Positions 1 to 10,027 are shown, counted from the first letter of the stretch. The stretch: DNA of 64,000 bases from Legionella quinlivanii (GCF_900461555.1 NZ_UGOX01000001.1:124001-188000), one strand, 5' to 3'. Numbers and translations: made by a program. Notes: generated by a model from the sequence alone, not told the origin.

Positions 1-2
1 TG

Positions 3-8
3 AAGGAA
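3..8 (+). promoter_or_regulatory. Ribosome binding site of the first permease gene
   Basis: AAGGAA lies just upstream of the ATG at position 13 and supports that start. The promoter is outside the window. Confidence 0.6.
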
Positions 9-12
9 TGTA

Positions 13-1425
13 ATGAGTAATAAGCATGCGCTTAGCATTTTTAGTCTGACAATGATTACTGTAGGCTCGGTAGATAGTATCCGGAATTTACCTGCAACGG
101 CCTTGTTTGGCAGCCAGCTGATTTCCTTTTTCTTTCTCGGAGCTTTATTTTTTTTAATTCCTACCGCGCTGGTTTCTGCCGAACTGGCTTCCGGCTGGGC
201 CAAACAGGGCGGCATTTATATCTGGGTTAAAGAGGCTTTTGGTAAAAGAGCCGGTTTTCTGGCCATCTGGCTGCAATGGATTGAAAATGTCATCTGGTAT
301 CCTACTATCCTTTCCTTTGTTGCAGGAACAATCGGTTATCTGATTAATCCGGCAATGGCGGACAATCCTTATTTTTTATGGCTGGTGATTGTGTGTTCTT
401 TCTGGGGAGCAACTCTGGTCAATTTGCGCGGTATGAAATCATCTGCTCTGTTTAGCAATATCTGTGCTATTTCTGGTCTTTTGTTGCCGATGGGCTTAAT
501 CATTGGCCTGGGAGCTGTCTGGCTGGCAGGCGGCAATCCTCTGCAAGTTCAGTTTGACTTGCAAAGTATCAGCCCGCACTGGCAGGATCGCTCCATGTGG
601 GTTTCGTTAACGGCGATTATGATGTCATTCTGCGGGATAGAAATAGCCACGGTACATGCGAATGATGTCAATAATCCGCAGCATGCCTTTCCTCGTGCGC
701 TTATTTACTCGGTCCTGATCATTCTAAGCACCCTCATATTAGGTTCACTGGCTATTGCTGTGGTATTACCTAACAGCGAAATCAATCTGGTGGCCGGGAT
801 TATGCAGGCGTTCAACGCGTTTTTTAAGCAATATCACCTGGTGTGGATGATGCCAATAGTGGCTTTGATGCTGGTTATGGGTGGTCTTGGCGGCGTTAGT
901 AACTGGATTATTGCGCCTACCAAAGGACTTCTTGTGGCAGCCCAGGATGGTAATCTGCCGATGTTTTTTCAACGCACCAATCGACAAAATGCCCCAGTGG
1001 TGATGTTGATTACCCAGGCAGTTATTGTCACGCTTTTATCAACCCTCTTCCTGTTTATGCCCAGTGTGAATGGTTCATACTGGTTATTGACGGCTCTCGC
1101 GGCCCAGCTCTACATGCTGATGTATTTAATGATGTTTCTTGCAGCAATCAAATTAAGATTCAGTGCTCCGGATCATTATCGCGCGTTTCGCATTCCCGGA
1201 GGCAAAGCGGGCTTACTGTTCGTTAGTTCAGTTGGCATCATTGGAACACTGGCTACCCTGGTTGTCAGTTTCATGCCTCCGGAAAATATTAATGTCGGAA
1301 GCACAGGCCGTTATGAATTGACTTTAATCCTTGGATTGCTGTTGATGTGTTCTCCACCGTTAATCAGTAGTTTATGGCAAAGCAGAGGTCAATTTAAAGC
1401 AGCTCAGGCTGAGGGCTTATCTTAA
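13..1425 (+). CDS. APC-superfamily amino-acid permease/antiporter
   Basis: A 470-residue, strongly hydrophobic protein with about 12 predicted membrane segments and no signal peptide. The N-terminal segment with GSVDSIRNLPATALFG, followed by LASGWAKQGGIYIWVKEAFG, has the arrangement of the amino acid-polyamine-organocation superfamily, closest in feel to glutamate/GABA-type antiporters. It should move an amino acid across the inner membrane; the substrate cannot be read from sequence. It appears to be a single-gene unit: the next gene is on the opposite strand and a palindromic repeat follows the stop. Family confidence is high, substrate confidence low. Confidence 0.85.
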   Translation: MSNKHALSIFSLTMITVGSVDSIRNLPATALFGSQLISFFFLGALFFLIPTALVSAELASGWAKQGGIYIWVKEAFGKRAGFLAIWLQWIENVIWYPTILSFVAGTIGYLINPAMADNPYFLWLVIVCSFWGATLVNLRGMKSSALFSNICAISGLLLPMGLIIGLGAVWLAGGNPLQVQFDLQSISPHWQDRSMWVSLTAIMMSFCGIEIATVHANDVNNPQHAFPRALIYSVLIILSTLILGSLAIAVVLPNSEINLVAGIMQAFNAFFKQYHLVWMMPIVALMLVMGGLGGVSNWIIAPTKGLLVAAQDGNLPMFFQRTNRQNAPVVMLITQAVIVTLLSTLFLFMPSVNGSYWLLTALAAQLYMLMYLMMFLAAIKLRFSAPDHYRAFRIPGGKAGLLFVSSVGIIGTLATLVVSFMPPENINVGSTGRYELTLILGLLLMCSPPLISSLWQSRGQFKAAQAEGLS

Positions 1426-1462
1426 GGTTCTATGCGCCTGGCAATGAAGATAGAGTATAAAA

Positions 1463-1550
1463 CCGTCATTGCGAGCGTCAGCGAAGCAATCCAGCTCCTA
1501 ACCTTGTCCAGACTTCGATCTGGATTGCTTCACTGCGTTCGCAAAGACGG
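1463..1550. repeat. REP-like imperfect palindrome, copy 1
   Basis: Two arms of about 31 nt (1463-1494 and 1520-1550) are imperfect inverted repeats around a short loop. The arms share GAAGCAATCCAG and its complement, and both contain a TTTGCGA/ATTGCGA block. The same family recurs at 19895-19983. It sits between two convergent genes, so it could act as a transcript end, but there is no T-tract beside the stem. Confidence 0.75.
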
Positions 1551-1575
1551 CGGGTTTAGTTGTTTGGTTCTGAAG

Positions 1576-2277
1576 TTATCCCGTATAACGCTTAAGTAAC
1601 TCATTATTAATGTCTGTTTCCTGGACATGATTGCAGTGTTCAATAGTACTGACTACCCGTCCAACATTTAATTGAAAAAACGAATACAGACCCGTGTCCG
1701 TTCCTCGCCGTAATGGGATTACAAAATCAGTGATTTCCTCCTTCTTTTTTTCCTGCTGTGGATGCCGCCAGAATCTCAGCTGATGGGAGGTGTGAATGAA
1801 TGTTTTTTGAAGATAAGGGTTCAGTTCTTCAACAGTGACCTGAATGTCTTCGATGTCCAGATTGTTTTTCTCTAAAAACTCAGCGCAGCTTAAACCCTGC
1901 AGCTTTCCATTTTCCAGATCACCGCCAATATCATACCCCTTAAGTTCCATCGCCTGTCTTTTATAATTCCAGGCAATGCTCTCCGAAACAGCGTGTACAA
2001 TTAACACAATTGGCAAAACCAGAGTTGTAGCCGCACCGCTGATGATTGCGCGGAGAATGTAGAAAGCGAAAGCCCATCTCCAGGGCAACACATTTTCAAG
2101 AAGCCGCGGTATGAATAAGCTGGCATAATCATAGATGCCTACATGGTTCTCATTACCTGCAAAAATGAAGTAAGTATCTTTTATTTTTTGCGAAAGGGAG
2201 GTTCTCAAAGTCCTGGCGTGAGGGGTGCGTTTTGCTTCCTGGATCCCTGAGAAAGGGTTAAAAAAATCAACGGCCAT
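1576..2277 (-). CDS. Hypothetical membrane-associated protein
   Basis: A 233-residue protein of no family I recognise. It has a single hydrophobic stretch at about residues 66-100 that could form one long or two short membrane helices, flanked by a soluble N-terminus and a soluble, charged C-terminal half. A run QQEKKKEE lies near residue 175. This architecture is common among Legionella proteins of unknown function. It converges on the permease across the REP-like repeat. Nothing in the neighbourhood suggests a job. Confidence 0.65.
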   Translation of the reverse strand: MAVDFFNPFSGIQEAKRTPHARTLRTSLSQKIKDTYFIFAGNENHVGIYDYASLFIPRLLENVLPWRWAFAFYILRAIISGAATTLVLPIVLIVHAVSESIAWNYKRQAMELKGYDIGGDLENGKLQGLSCAEFLEKNNLDIEDIQVTVEELNPYLQKTFIHTSHQLRFWRHPQQEKKKEEITDFVIPLRRGTDTGLYSFFQLNVGRVVSTIEHCNHVQETDINNELLKRYTG

Positions 2278-2422
2278 AGGGGTTGAAATTTTGAATAAAA
2301 ATTCAGTGTATTAATGCCATTCATTTTTGTCAATGAAATGACAAGAATTCTGATCCTCTTTCGGCGTAATTGACAATTTTCAATCCTCTTCCTAAATTTA
2401 ATAAAAATGCCCAAGAGATCAT

Positions 2423-3184
2423 ATGGATATCTATCGAGCCTTGAAGCCAGGGATGACGCTGTGTTTCATTTTACTGATTTTCTGTAATTCTGGTTTCTGC
2501 TCCTCCCTGATTGTTGGGGTCACAGTGCCGGGGCTTCCTATTGTCCAGAAGGTAGATAGCGCTCGAGGCTCATATTATTTTGGTTTTTGCATCGATATAA
2601 TGAATACCATTTGTAAGCAGATCGGAAGACGCTGTGAATATAAGAGTGTGACACTGCATAATCAATTCGAGCTGCTCGATAACCGAAAAATCGATTTGCT
2701 GGTTATGCCTAACCCCTATACACCTTTTGAGCTGGATCAATATGCAGCCAGTATTCCCTATGCAGTCAGTAAAATGCAATTTGTCGCTTTGCAAAATAGT
2801 GGGATTGACAAGTTAGCGGATATCAAGAATAAAAAAATTGGAGCAATGAAGGACACATTTTATACCTTATTAGTAGAAAGTCCTTATGGGAATATTAACA
2901 AGATTATTGCCTATAACAGCATGAATGATCTGATCTCTGATTTGGCCAATCATAAAATCGATGTCATTGGGTTGAACGATGTAGTGGCTTATATGTTTAT
3001 AAGTAACAGCATTTACAATATAAAAAATGTGGGAAAGAGCATTCAATTAGGGGAAGGCTATGGCATTATCGGCCTGCCTGACAAAGCCCCGCTGATCGAG
3101 AAAATTAACAGGGCCATCTTTAACATAGAAAATGACGGCACCTATACTTCAATTTATCATAAATATTACATGGGCGATGATTAA
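2423..3184 (+). CDS. Solitary periplasmic amino-acid-binding protein (SBP family 3)
   Basis: A 253-residue protein with an N-terminal signal peptide (hydrophobic core FILLIFCNSGFCSS, residues about 15-28) and the bilobed family 3 solute-binding pattern: YFGFCIDIMNTI near residue 53 and the C-terminal INRAIFNIENDGTYTSIYHKYY. Such proteins normally deliver polar amino acids to an ABC importer, but no permease or ATPase gene is adjacent. It resembles the second solitary binding protein at 40896-41621 in the FGFxIDIM and NDGTY segments. It converges with the next gene across 18 bases. Role as transport receptor or sensor is undecided. Confidence 0.8.
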   Translation: MDIYRALKPGMTLCFILLIFCNSGFCSSLIVGVTVPGLPIVQKVDSARGSYYFGFCIDIMNTICKQIGRRCEYKSVTLHNQFELLDNRKIDLLVMPNPYTPFELDQYAASIPYAVSKMQFVALQNSGIDKLADIKNKKIGAMKDTFYTLLVESPYGNINKIIAYNSMNDLISDLANHKIDVIGLNDVVAYMFISNSIYNIKNVGKSIQLGEGYGIIGLPDKAPLIEKINRAIFNIENDGTYTSIYHKYYMGDD

Positions 3185-3202
3185 ACCAGTAAAGGCGCAA
3201 AT

Positions 3203-4483
3203 TTATCCGCGGGGAGCCGCATTGCTGGATTTTTCAGTCAATGGCTTATACGCGGTTTCAAATATTTCATTAATAACACCTAATCTCCCCTGCCGGCTGG
3301 TAAAGCCTGAGAAGAAGCCCAGCTGCGCGTTACTGTCCTGTTGCAACTGCATGGCAACCTGACATTTCGCCTTATCAGAAAAAGGAGTAAAGGAAAAAAT
3401 TGAAGGGGATTCACTCTGCCGGGTATCCAGATAATACTGCAGACAGCCCTTGTGTAATTGCTGGATTATTGTTTTTGGCTGGTCCAGTTGAATCGTGTTT
3501 ATCATGTCCAGCGTGTAGTTGACAAAATTCATTGCCTTCTCAAATGCTTGCTGATTCTCTACTTTAGACACCCCTTTTGCCTTGTCTTTAGAAGGGTTTA
3601 CTTTCAGTAAATCATTATTGAACGCCGTTGCTAATGGTAATGCGGCTGGCTTTTGTTTAACTTCAACAAATACATTTACCAGATCCAGACGGGAAGAAGG
3701 AAGAACGTGCAGAAGTGGTTTGGTCGCTTCATGCGAACGGACAGTTAAATAATCGAGGTACTCTTTTAAAGAGGCAATTTGAATACTGCATAAAGCGCTG
3801 GAGCCATATATGCTGATAAATAAAGCAGTTTCAGAATGCCGCTCTTCATCCGTGGTTTCAGGCCGGCAGCGAATAAGAATCGGCAATAAGACTATTTGCT
3901 TTTCGTCCAAATGAAAATGCAGAAGATAAAATAAGCATGCGAATAAGGTGGCGGCATCCACCAGGAGTGGATGCTGTGTGCTAATTCCTTTTTCAATTTG
4001 AGCTCGCAGATCCTGAAATCTGGCGAAGGGATGGTTTTCAATCTGCTCTACCCTTATATAACCTAAGACTCTGGCTGTCGCCTTGAATAGCGCTAAAACC
4101 TGCTCAAGAGAAAATGACTGTTTTGAGTTGTAAAAACTCTCTGAGTGGCGGGCAAAGAAAAACGGGTAGTGTCTTTGGTAAACGCCTTTAAAACCATTAC
4201 TTTCCAGATTATTCTGTAATGAAATCCAGCTGCCCACCTGAGGGTTTTTTCGCCATGATGCCTCGGTAATGTTAGCAACTGCCCACTGCCAGAACTGATC
4301 GATGTATCTAATCACTTTTGCTTTTAGCTCAGCATCAACGATTTGCTCTGGATTCTTGATATTGCGGATCAATGAAGCGAGAGAAGCCGCCAGCTGCTCT
4401 GACTTGCTGTTAGATTCATGGTGCTGATTTGTCATTGCAAACTTGTCAAGAATTAGCTTTAGTTGACCTACACTGATTGTCAT
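3203..4483 (-). CDS. Hypothetical protein, 426 residues
   Basis: A soluble protein of no family I recognise, without a signal peptide or membrane helix. It looks mostly alpha-helical; a middle segment rich in Leu and Phe (about residues 160-235) is followed by a Lys-rich linker (around residue 300, KVNPSKDKAKG). It starts 25 bases downstream of the uvrB stop on the same strand and may be co-transcribed with uvrB, though a functional link is unlikely. Effector-like by style only. Confidence 0.65.
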   Translation of the reverse strand: MTISVGQLKLILDKFAMTNQHHESNSKSEQLAASLASLIRNIKNPEQIVDAELKAKVIRYIDQFWQWAVANITEASWRKNPQVGSWISLQNNLESNGFKGVYQRHYPFFFARHSESFYNSKQSFSLEQVLALFKATARVLGYIRVEQIENHPFARFQDLRAQIEKGISTQHPLLVDAATLFACLFYLLHFHLDEKQIVLLPILIRCRPETTDEERHSETALFISIYGSSALCSIQIASLKEYLDYLTVRSHEATKPLLHVLPSSRLDLVNVFVEVKQKPAALPLATAFNNDLLKVNPSKDKAKGVSKVENQQAFEKAMNFVNYTLDMINTIQLDQPKTIIQQLHKGCLQYYLDTRQSESPSIFSFTPFSDKAKCQVAMQLQQDSNAQLGFFSGFTSRQGRLGVINEIFETAYKPLTEKSSNAAPRG

Positions 4484-4508
4484 ATGCTTGGTTCCATTAG
4501 AGCATCAC

Positions 4509-6497
4509 TCAGGCTTTCAATTGATCTTTAAGGGCCAGGAGTTCATCACGAACTTTGGCAGCCATTTCAAATTCCATATTCTGGGCGTGAGTATGCATTT
4601 GTTTTTCAAGTAGTCTGATTCGTTTGGCAAGCTGATCCGGCGGCAGAAGCTCATATTGCGGCTGGCGTTCGGCAATTTGACTCTTTCGCTTATTACTGTA
4701 TGCGCCTTCCATAATATCTTCAATGGATTTTTTAATGCCCTTGGGAGTAATTCCATGCTGCTCGTTGTAGGCTAATTGTTTGTTACGCCTACGTTCTGTT
4801 TCGTCCAGGGCGCGCTGCATTGAACCAGTCATGCGATCCGCGTATAAGATTGCACGGCCATTTAGATTTCTGGCCGCCCTGCCAATAGTTTGAATCAGGG
4901 AGCGATCAGAACGTAAAAAGCCTTCCTTATCGGCATCGAGAATAGCAACTAATGCCACTTCAGGCATATCCAGTCCTTCTCGCAACAAATTAATACCGAC
5001 CAGCACATCAAACTCACCCAGTCTTAAATCACGGATAATTTCAACCCGCTCGACGGTATCAATATCCGCATGCAGGTAGCGCACGCGGATCCCTTGATCC
5101 TGCAGATAATCAGTTAAATCTTCTGCCATCCGTTTGGTTAAGGTCGTAACCAGAATGCGTTCACCCTGGGCCTGAACCAGACGGATTTCAGAAAGTAAAT
5201 CATCCACCTGATTTCTGACCGGCCTGACAATGACCTGAGGATCAATCAGTCCAGTAGGGCGAACGACCTGTTCTGCAATATTATCGGCCTGTTCTTTTTC
5301 AAAGGGACCCGGGGTTGCAGATACATAAATGGTTTGTGGTGAGCGGCTGTCAAATTCTTCAAAACGTAAGGGACGATTATCCAGTGCAGAAGGGAGCCTG
5401 AAACCATAATTAACCAGGGTTTCTTTACGGGCGCGATCCCCGCGATACATCCCGCCAATCTGTGGAACAGTGACATGCGACTCATCAATGATCAGCAAGG
5501 CCTCTGGTGGTAAGTAGTCAAATAAAGTGGGTGGAGGCTCGCCTTCATTGCGGCCTGACAAATAACGTGAATAATTTTCAATACCCGAGCAATAACCGAG
5601 TTCCAGCATCATCTCGATATCAAAGCAGGTGCGCTGCTGCAAGCGCTGTGCTTCAAGAAGTTTATTCTGCCGGGTAAACTCATCCACTCTGATCCGTAAC
5701 TCTTCCTTAACCTGCTCAATCGTTTCCAGAAGTCTTTCGCGCGGGGTCACATAGTGTGTTTTGGGAAAAATAGTGACGCGCGGAAGTTGTTGAATGATAT
5801 CGCCTGTCAGAGGATCAAAGCGCATAATACGCTCCACTTCGTCATCAAATAATTCAATACGAATAGCCTCTTTCTCCGAGTCAGCAGGGAATACATCAAT
5901 CACATCGCCAGTAACCCGAAATTGCCCTCTGTCCAAAGACTGATTGTTACGCGTATATTGCATTTCTGCCAGACGGCGTAAAATTTTACGCTGGTCGCAT
6001 TGTTCTTTGCGCGAGAGGTGTAATACCATACGCAGATAGGAATCCGGATCGCCTAATCCATAGATGGCTGAAACCGTAGCAACAATTATGGCGTCTTTGC
6101 GCTCAATAAGCGCCTTGGTTGCAGAAAGGCGCATTTGTTCAATATGCTCATTAATTGATGCGTCTTTTTCAATAAACGTATCTGAAGCAGGAACATAAGC
6201 TTCGGGCTGATAATAATCATAATAGGATACAAAATATTCTACGGCATTATCTGGGAAAAAAGTTTTAAATTCTCCATAAAGCTGAGCCGCTAATGTTTTG
6301 TTGGGTGCCATAATTAATGTAGGGCGTTTCATTGCTTCAATGACATGAGCAATAGTGAAGGTTTTACCTGAGCCGGTAACCCCAAGAAGTATTTGTTTTG
6401 CCAGCCCGGATTCAACGCCTTCGATCAGTGAAGAAATGGCAGTAGGCTGATCGCCTGCGGGCTGAAAATTTGAATAAATTTTAAATACATTTTTCAT
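4509..6497 (-). CDS. uvrB: UvrABC excinuclease subunit B
   Basis: A 662-residue DNA repair helicase-like subunit that receives damaged DNA from UvrA and positions UvrC for incision. The N-terminus is PAGDQPTAI, with Walker A GVTGSGKT at residues 39-46, a beta-hairpin region with [18 protein letters not shown] (Walker B-like), helicase motifs [13 protein letters not shown] and QTIGRAARN, and the C-terminal UvrB/UvrC domain ending [19 protein letters not shown]. Length matches the usual 660-675. I chose the ATG at 6497 because [11 protein letters not shown] aligns with known UvrB N-termini; an in-frame ATG at 6515 would add six residues. Neither has a good ribosome binding site. Confidence 0.98.
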   Translation of the reverse strand: MKNVFKIYSNFQPAGDQPTAISSLIEGVESGLAKQILLGVTGSGKTFTIAHVIEAMKRPTLIMAPNKTLAAQLYGEFKTFFPDNAVEYFVSYYDYYQPEAYVPASDTFIEKDASINEHIEQMRLSATKALIERKDAIIVATVSAIYGLGDPDSYLRMVLHLSRKEQCDQRKILRRLAEMQYTRNNQSLDRGQFRVTGDVIDVFPADSEKEAIRIELFDDEVERIMRFDPLTGDIIQQLPRVTIFPKTHYVTPRERLLETIEQVKEELRIRVDEFTRQNKLLEAQRLQQRTCFDIEMMLELGYCSGIENYSRYLSGRNEGEPPPTLFDYLPPEALLIIDESHVTVPQIGGMYRGDRARKETLVNYGFRLPSALDNRPLRFEEFDSRSPQTIYVSATPGPFEKEQADNIAEQVVRPTGLIDPQVIVRPVRNQVDDLLSEIRLVQAQGERILVTTLTKRMAEDLTDYLQDQGIRVRYLHADIDTVERVEIIRDLRLGEFDVLVGINLLREGLDMPEVALVAILDADKEGFLRSDRSLIQTIGRAARNLNGRAILYADRMTGSMQRALDETERRRNKQLAYNEQHGITPKGIKKSIEDIMEGAYSNKRKSQIAERQPQYELLPPDQLAKRIRLLEKQMHTHAQNMEFEMAAKVRDELLALKDQLKA

Positions 6498-6661
6498 AAT
6501 AAGAACTATATACATTTTGTAGGAAAAGATGCAAGTTTTTTACAGCTTGATTTTTAGCAAACCTGCATTATAGTTTCATCTGTCGTACAGCGGTAAATAA
6601 TTGCCTGATGTACAAATGACAAAACAGCAGGAATTCACGTCAGTTTAGAGGCAATATTTTA

Positions 6662-6669
6662 GAAAGAGG
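6662..6669 (+). promoter_or_regulatory. Ribosome binding site deciding the aminotransferase start
   Basis: GAAAGAGG is well spaced for the ATG at 6678 and favours it over the in-frame TTG at 6675. Confidence 0.6.
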
Positions 6670-6677
6670 AGTGATTG

Positions 6678-7859
6678 ATGCAAATTACACTGGCTAATCG
6701 GGTAAAGCAGGTAAAGCCTTCGCCCACGCTTGCAGTGGCCGCCAAAGCTTCGCAAATGCAGACACAGGGCATGGATATTATTAATCTCGGCACGGGAGAG
6801 CCCGACTTTGATACGCCTCAGCATATCAAGGATGCTGCTATCGCAGCGATTAATGCCGGATTTACCAAATACACGCCAGTGGATGGTATCAGCGACTTAA
6901 AACAGGCGATTCGAGAAAAATTTAATCGCGATAACGGACTTGCTTACCAGTTAAATCAAATTCTGGTTTCGGTCGGTGGAAAACAAAGCTGTTATAATCT
7001 TTGCCAGGCCCTTCTGAATGAGGGCGATGAAGTCATAATACCGGCACCTTATTGGGTTTCTTATCCTGATATGGTTTTATTAGCGGATGCAACACCAGTC
7101 ATTATTCCGACAACGCCTGCCATGCGCTATAAAATTACCCCCGCCCAGCTGGAGCAGGCAATTACTCCCAGGACCCGTTTGTTTTTTATAAACAGTCCAT
7201 CCAATCCTTCAGGAGTTGCCTATAGTTTTGATGAGCTAAAAGCCTTGGGCGAAGTACTGAAGAAGCATCCGCAGGTTTTGATTGCCACTGACGATATGTA
7301 TGAGCACATTATCTGGACGCAAGCCTTTTGCAATATACTTAATGCCTGTCCTGAATTATATGATAGAACTGTTGTCCTAAACGGTGTTTCCAAAGCCTAT
7401 TCAATGACTGGCTGGCGTATTGGCTATGCGGCGGGTCCTGCTGCCTTAATTAACGCTATGAAAACGGTGCAGTCGCAATCCACATCAAATGCCTGCTCCA
7501 TCGCGCAGAGAGCCGCTTTAGCAGCGCTGACCGGCGGCGATGAAACCGTTCACCATATGGTCAAGGCCTTTCATCATCGACACGATTATCTGGTGGATCG
7601 TATGCAAACCATGCCAGGGATTGAAGTCATCCCCGCGGATGGTACCTTCTACAGCTTTCCCAACGTTCAAGCGATTATCGAAAAACGGGGTTATGCCAAC
7701 GATGTCGAGTTTGCTGAAAAATTATTACAGGACGAAGGTCTGGCCCTGGTTCCGGGTTCTGCCTTCGGAAATGAGGGCTGTATAAGACTGTCATTTGCCA
7801 CCAGTATGGATAACTTAAGCAGTGCCCTTGACCGCCTAAGTCGTTTCTGTAAAAGATAA
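6678..7859 (+). CDS. Class I/II aspartate-type aminotransferase (PLP)
   Basis: A 393-residue pyridoxal-phosphate aminotransferase of fold type I, subgroup Ib (thermophile/Rhizobium-type aspartate aminotransferase). Visible hallmarks are LGTGEPDFDTPQHI near the N-terminus, PYWVSYPDM, the SPSNPSGV segment, the PLP lysine in NGVSKAYSMTGWRIGYAAG, and the C-terminal IRLSFATS with the carboxylate-binding arginine. It would interconvert aspartate and glutamate with their 2-oxoacids, possibly accepting aromatic acids. It is a single gene upstream of tRNA-Asn. The start is the ATG at 6678 on ribosome-site spacing. Confidence 0.93.
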   Translation: MQITLANRVKQVKPSPTLAVAAKASQMQTQGMDIINLGTGEPDFDTPQHIKDAAIAAINAGFTKYTPVDGISDLKQAIREKFNRDNGLAYQLNQILVSVGGKQSCYNLCQALLNEGDEVIIPAPYWVSYPDMVLLADATPVIIPTTPAMRYKITPAQLEQAITPRTRLFFINSPSNPSGVAYSFDELKALGEVLKKHPQVLIATDDMYEHIIWTQAFCNILNACPELYDRTVVLNGVSKAYSMTGWRIGYAAGPAALINAMKTVQSQSTSNACSIAQRAALAALTGGDETVHHMVKAFHHRHDYLVDRMQTMPGIEVIPADGTFYSFPNVQAIIEKRGYANDVEFAEKLLQDEGLALVPGSAFGNEGCIRLSFATSMDNLSSALDRLSRFCKR

Positions 7860-7877
7860 AAAAAATTAACAAAACGC

Positions 7878-7906
7878 TTGACTCATCAGCGGGATCTCTT
7901 TATGAT
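7878..7906 (+). promoter_or_regulatory. Sigma-70 promoter of tRNA-Asn
   Basis: TTGACT (7878-7883), a 17-base spacer and TATGAT (7901-7906) form a near-consensus promoter. The expected start of transcription lies a few bases before the mature tRNA at 7917. A GC-rich stretch follows the -10 (CCGCC), a possible stringent discriminator. Confidence 0.85.
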
Positions 7907-7916
7907 TCCGCCTTAT

Positions 7917-7992
7917 TCCCTGGTAGCTCAGTCGGTAGAGCGGATGACTGTTAATCATTAGGTCACAGGTTCGAGTCCTGTCCGGGGAGCCA
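7917..7992 (+). tRNA. tRNA-Asn (anticodon GTT)
   Basis: A 76-base cloverleaf. The acceptor stem TCCCTGG pairs with CCGGGGA (one G-T pair), the D-arm contains GCTCAGTCGGTAGAGC, the anticodon loop CTGTTAA has GTT at 7950-7952, the T-arm contains GGTTCGAGTCC, and the discriminator G is followed by encoded CCA. It lies directly before an AT-rich accessory region, although no direct repeat of its 3' end was found downstream. Confidence 0.97.
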
Positions 7993-8151
7993 TATCTAGC
8001 ATGGTTTCTGGTAAAAAAAATTCCCCTAATATTCTACGAGTACACTTCAAGACATACTTAGCTGAAAATTACTGACGTATTGAAAAAAGACTTGGAAGTT
8101 TGTCCTTCCTAAGTTGTGATAATTAATGGAGCTAGCGGCTAGGATTAAGAG

Positions 8152-9363
8152 ATGTATAACTCAGATACTTTTCCCGCTCATGGTTTTAGCTTAAGAAATA
8201 AGCTCTTAGACGGCTTAAGAGGGTATGCGGCTCTGGCTGTGCTAGTATTTCACAGTATCTTAATGTTAAGTAATTATATAGTTACAGATGTTTTGTATAC
8301 GCCTATTTATCAAATCAAAGAAAACTATTATAAAATCACTAAATTTTTTCTCCTGCTTTTTAATGGTCATACCGCAGTCAATATTTTTTTCGTTTTAAGT
8401 GGAATGGTATTGTTTACTACTTTATTAAAAAGCAAGAGAGGGCAGCTGCCGATTATCACTTTTAGTTTAAGAAGAATAATTAGAATTTATCTCCCTCTCA
8501 TTCCATGCCTGTCTGCTTTTTATCTGGTTTTTAATTGTCTGCATTATTTTTTACCCACAATTTACCCTCATATTAAATTTCATCCCTTTGTACAGAATTG
8601 TTTCCTTTACAAAATAACACTTCACGGCGCCAGCTGGACATTACAATCTGAAATTTGGGCAATCCCATTAATTCTTTTTACGTTTTACGGGTATAAAAAA
8701 TGGGGTACTAAGATAGTATTAATTTTAACTTCATTATCGATATTAATAATAGACAATGATTTTAAAATTAATTTTCATGCGGCCAACACCTGGGTATATT
8801 ATTTTTATTTAGGTTTTTGCTGTGCAATTTTTCCAGAGCAATTAAAAAACGGCATAAAAAAAATAGGATGGTTTCTACCACTGTTTACACTTGTGTTTGT
8901 TAGAGGTTTTTTTATACACTCCAGTATTACAGCCAATTTACTGCAAGGGTTCAGCATTGCGATATTAATACTCTACTTAAGCAGTGATCCAGAAGATAAA
9001 TTTTCTTCTTTCTTAAAATTACCATTTTCTCAGTACTTAGGTAAAATAAGTTTTAGTTTATACTTATGGAATGTAATGGTATTAAATTTATTTTTACCAT
9101 TAGCCCGCTTTACCTTTGTACAACTTCATCCGCTAGAGTTTGGTATATTAATTGCCGTGTGTGTATTTATAGTCACTTTGCCTTTAGCACATTTCTCTGA
9201 AAAATTTATCGAACAACCGGCGATTAGGCTGGGTAAAAATTTATCGAACTTTATCATTGGGGAGTCAATTCCCAAGCTTTCTCGCGCTGCTTTGCTTCTT
9301 GGGAATGGCTATTTATTTAACTGGAGAAGAAAAACAATTCCGGGAATTCATCCGATTCCGTAG
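8152..9363 (+). CDS. Acyltransferase 3 family membrane protein
   Basis: A 403-residue membrane protein of the acyltransferase-3 (OafA/NodX) family. The N-terminal DGLRGYAALAVLVFHS contains the conserved Arg and His of the first helix, NIFFVLSGMVLFTTLL is the second conserved segment, and about ten membrane helices follow, with SFSLYLWNVMVL near the end. Members transfer acyl groups, often acetyl, to surface polysaccharide or lipid from the cytoplasmic side. It is clearly richer in A+T than neighbouring genes and lies next to tRNA-Asn, which suggests acquisition by transfer. Substrate unknown. Confidence 0.85.
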   Translation: MYNSDTFPAHGFSLRNKLLDGLRGYAALAVLVFHSILMLSNYIVTDVLYTPIYQIKENYYKITKFFLLLFNGHTAVNIFFVLSGMVLFTTLLKSKRGQLPIITFSLRRIIRIYLPLIPCLSAFYLVFNCLHYFLPTIYPHIKFHPFVQNCFLYKITLHGASWTLQSEIWAIPLILFTFYGYKKWGTKIVLILTSLSILIIDNDFKINFHAANTWVYYFYLGFCCAIFPEQLKNGIKKIGWFLPLFTLVFVRGFFIHSSITANLLQGFSIAILILYLSSDPEDKFSSFLKLPFSQYLGKISFSLYLWNVMVLNLFLPLARFTFVQLHPLEFGILIAVCVFIVTLPLAHFSEKFIEQPAIRLGKNLSNFIIGESIPKLSRAALLLGNGYLFNWRRKTIPGIHPIP

Positions 9364-9581
9364 CCTGTACAAAGAGCAGTGCACCTCTGGATAAGCTGGC
9401 CACAGCCCAAGCCAATACCTCTCAGTTCTTTCACACTCAAGTCGGGGTTATGCAGCCTTTCAACAACGACATATATTTCATTCTTGCATCACCTGCTAAC
9501 CAACCCGGCAGTCTTTTGATTCCAGTTATACTATTGTAGCTCTACTAAATTTCCTCATATATTGGAAAGCAAAGGAAGCGT

Positions 9582-9863
9582 ATGAGCGTAGAACAAGGGT
9601 CATCTGTCACCAAAGGAGCAATCAGTCTTTCAACCCCTGGGTACCGTCCTGATATAGACGGTTTGAGATCCATCGCTGTTCTCTCGGTTGTTCTCTACCA
9701 CGCATTCCCAAGCAGGATATCGGGCGGCTTTATTGGAGTTGATATCTTCTTTATTCTCTCTGGTTATCTCATCTCCACAATTATTTTTGAAAATTTAGAG
9801 AGAGGTACGTTTAGTTTTGCTGAGTTTTACGCTCGACTGAAGCCAAAGGGGTTCCTTTTATGA
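9582..9863 (+). pseudogene. Truncated acyltransferase 3 (OafA-type) N-terminal fragment
   Basis: Ninety-three codons corresponding to the first two helices of an OafA/YrhL-type acyltransferase: [38 protein letters not shown] and FSFAEFYAR. Complete members exceed 350 residues (about 650 with the SGNH domain). After FYAR, where RRIKRIFPAL would be expected, the sequence changes to LKPKGFLL and stops, pointing to a deletion or recombination junction near 9835-9850. The stop overlaps the start of the next small ORF as ATGA. Confidence 0.75.
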
Positions 9864-10027
9864 TCGACTGGAATCATCTTAATGCTGCTTTTCTGGATTT
9901 TATTCTTCAGGATATTCAGACCAATAAAGCTGACGCCTTGGCGGAATTGGGCTTGCTAAAGTATTTTGTTTCTGATCAAAAACAGAAACTTGGCTCAATG
10001 ACTGACAAGGCAAAGGATAAAGGTTGA
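9860..10027 (+). CDS. Small ORF of 55 codons, possibly a gene tail or remnant
   Basis: An ATG overlapping the stop of the truncated acyltransferase (ATGA) opens a 55-residue frame beginning [18 protein letters not shown] and ending in a Lys-rich tail. The sequence looks protein-like (amphipathic helices) but I recognise no family. It could be the surviving piece of a longer gene joined to the acyltransferase by deletion, or a short translationally coupled gene. AAAGGGG at about 9844-9850 could serve as ribosome binding site. Confidence 0.3.
   Translation: MIDWNHLNAAFLDFILQDIQTNKADALAELGLLKYFVSDQKQKLGSMTDKAKDKG

Noticed and set aside
6498-6600. SOS (LexA-type) operator upstream of uvrB
   Set aside because: No CTG-N10-CAG palindrome is present in this region.
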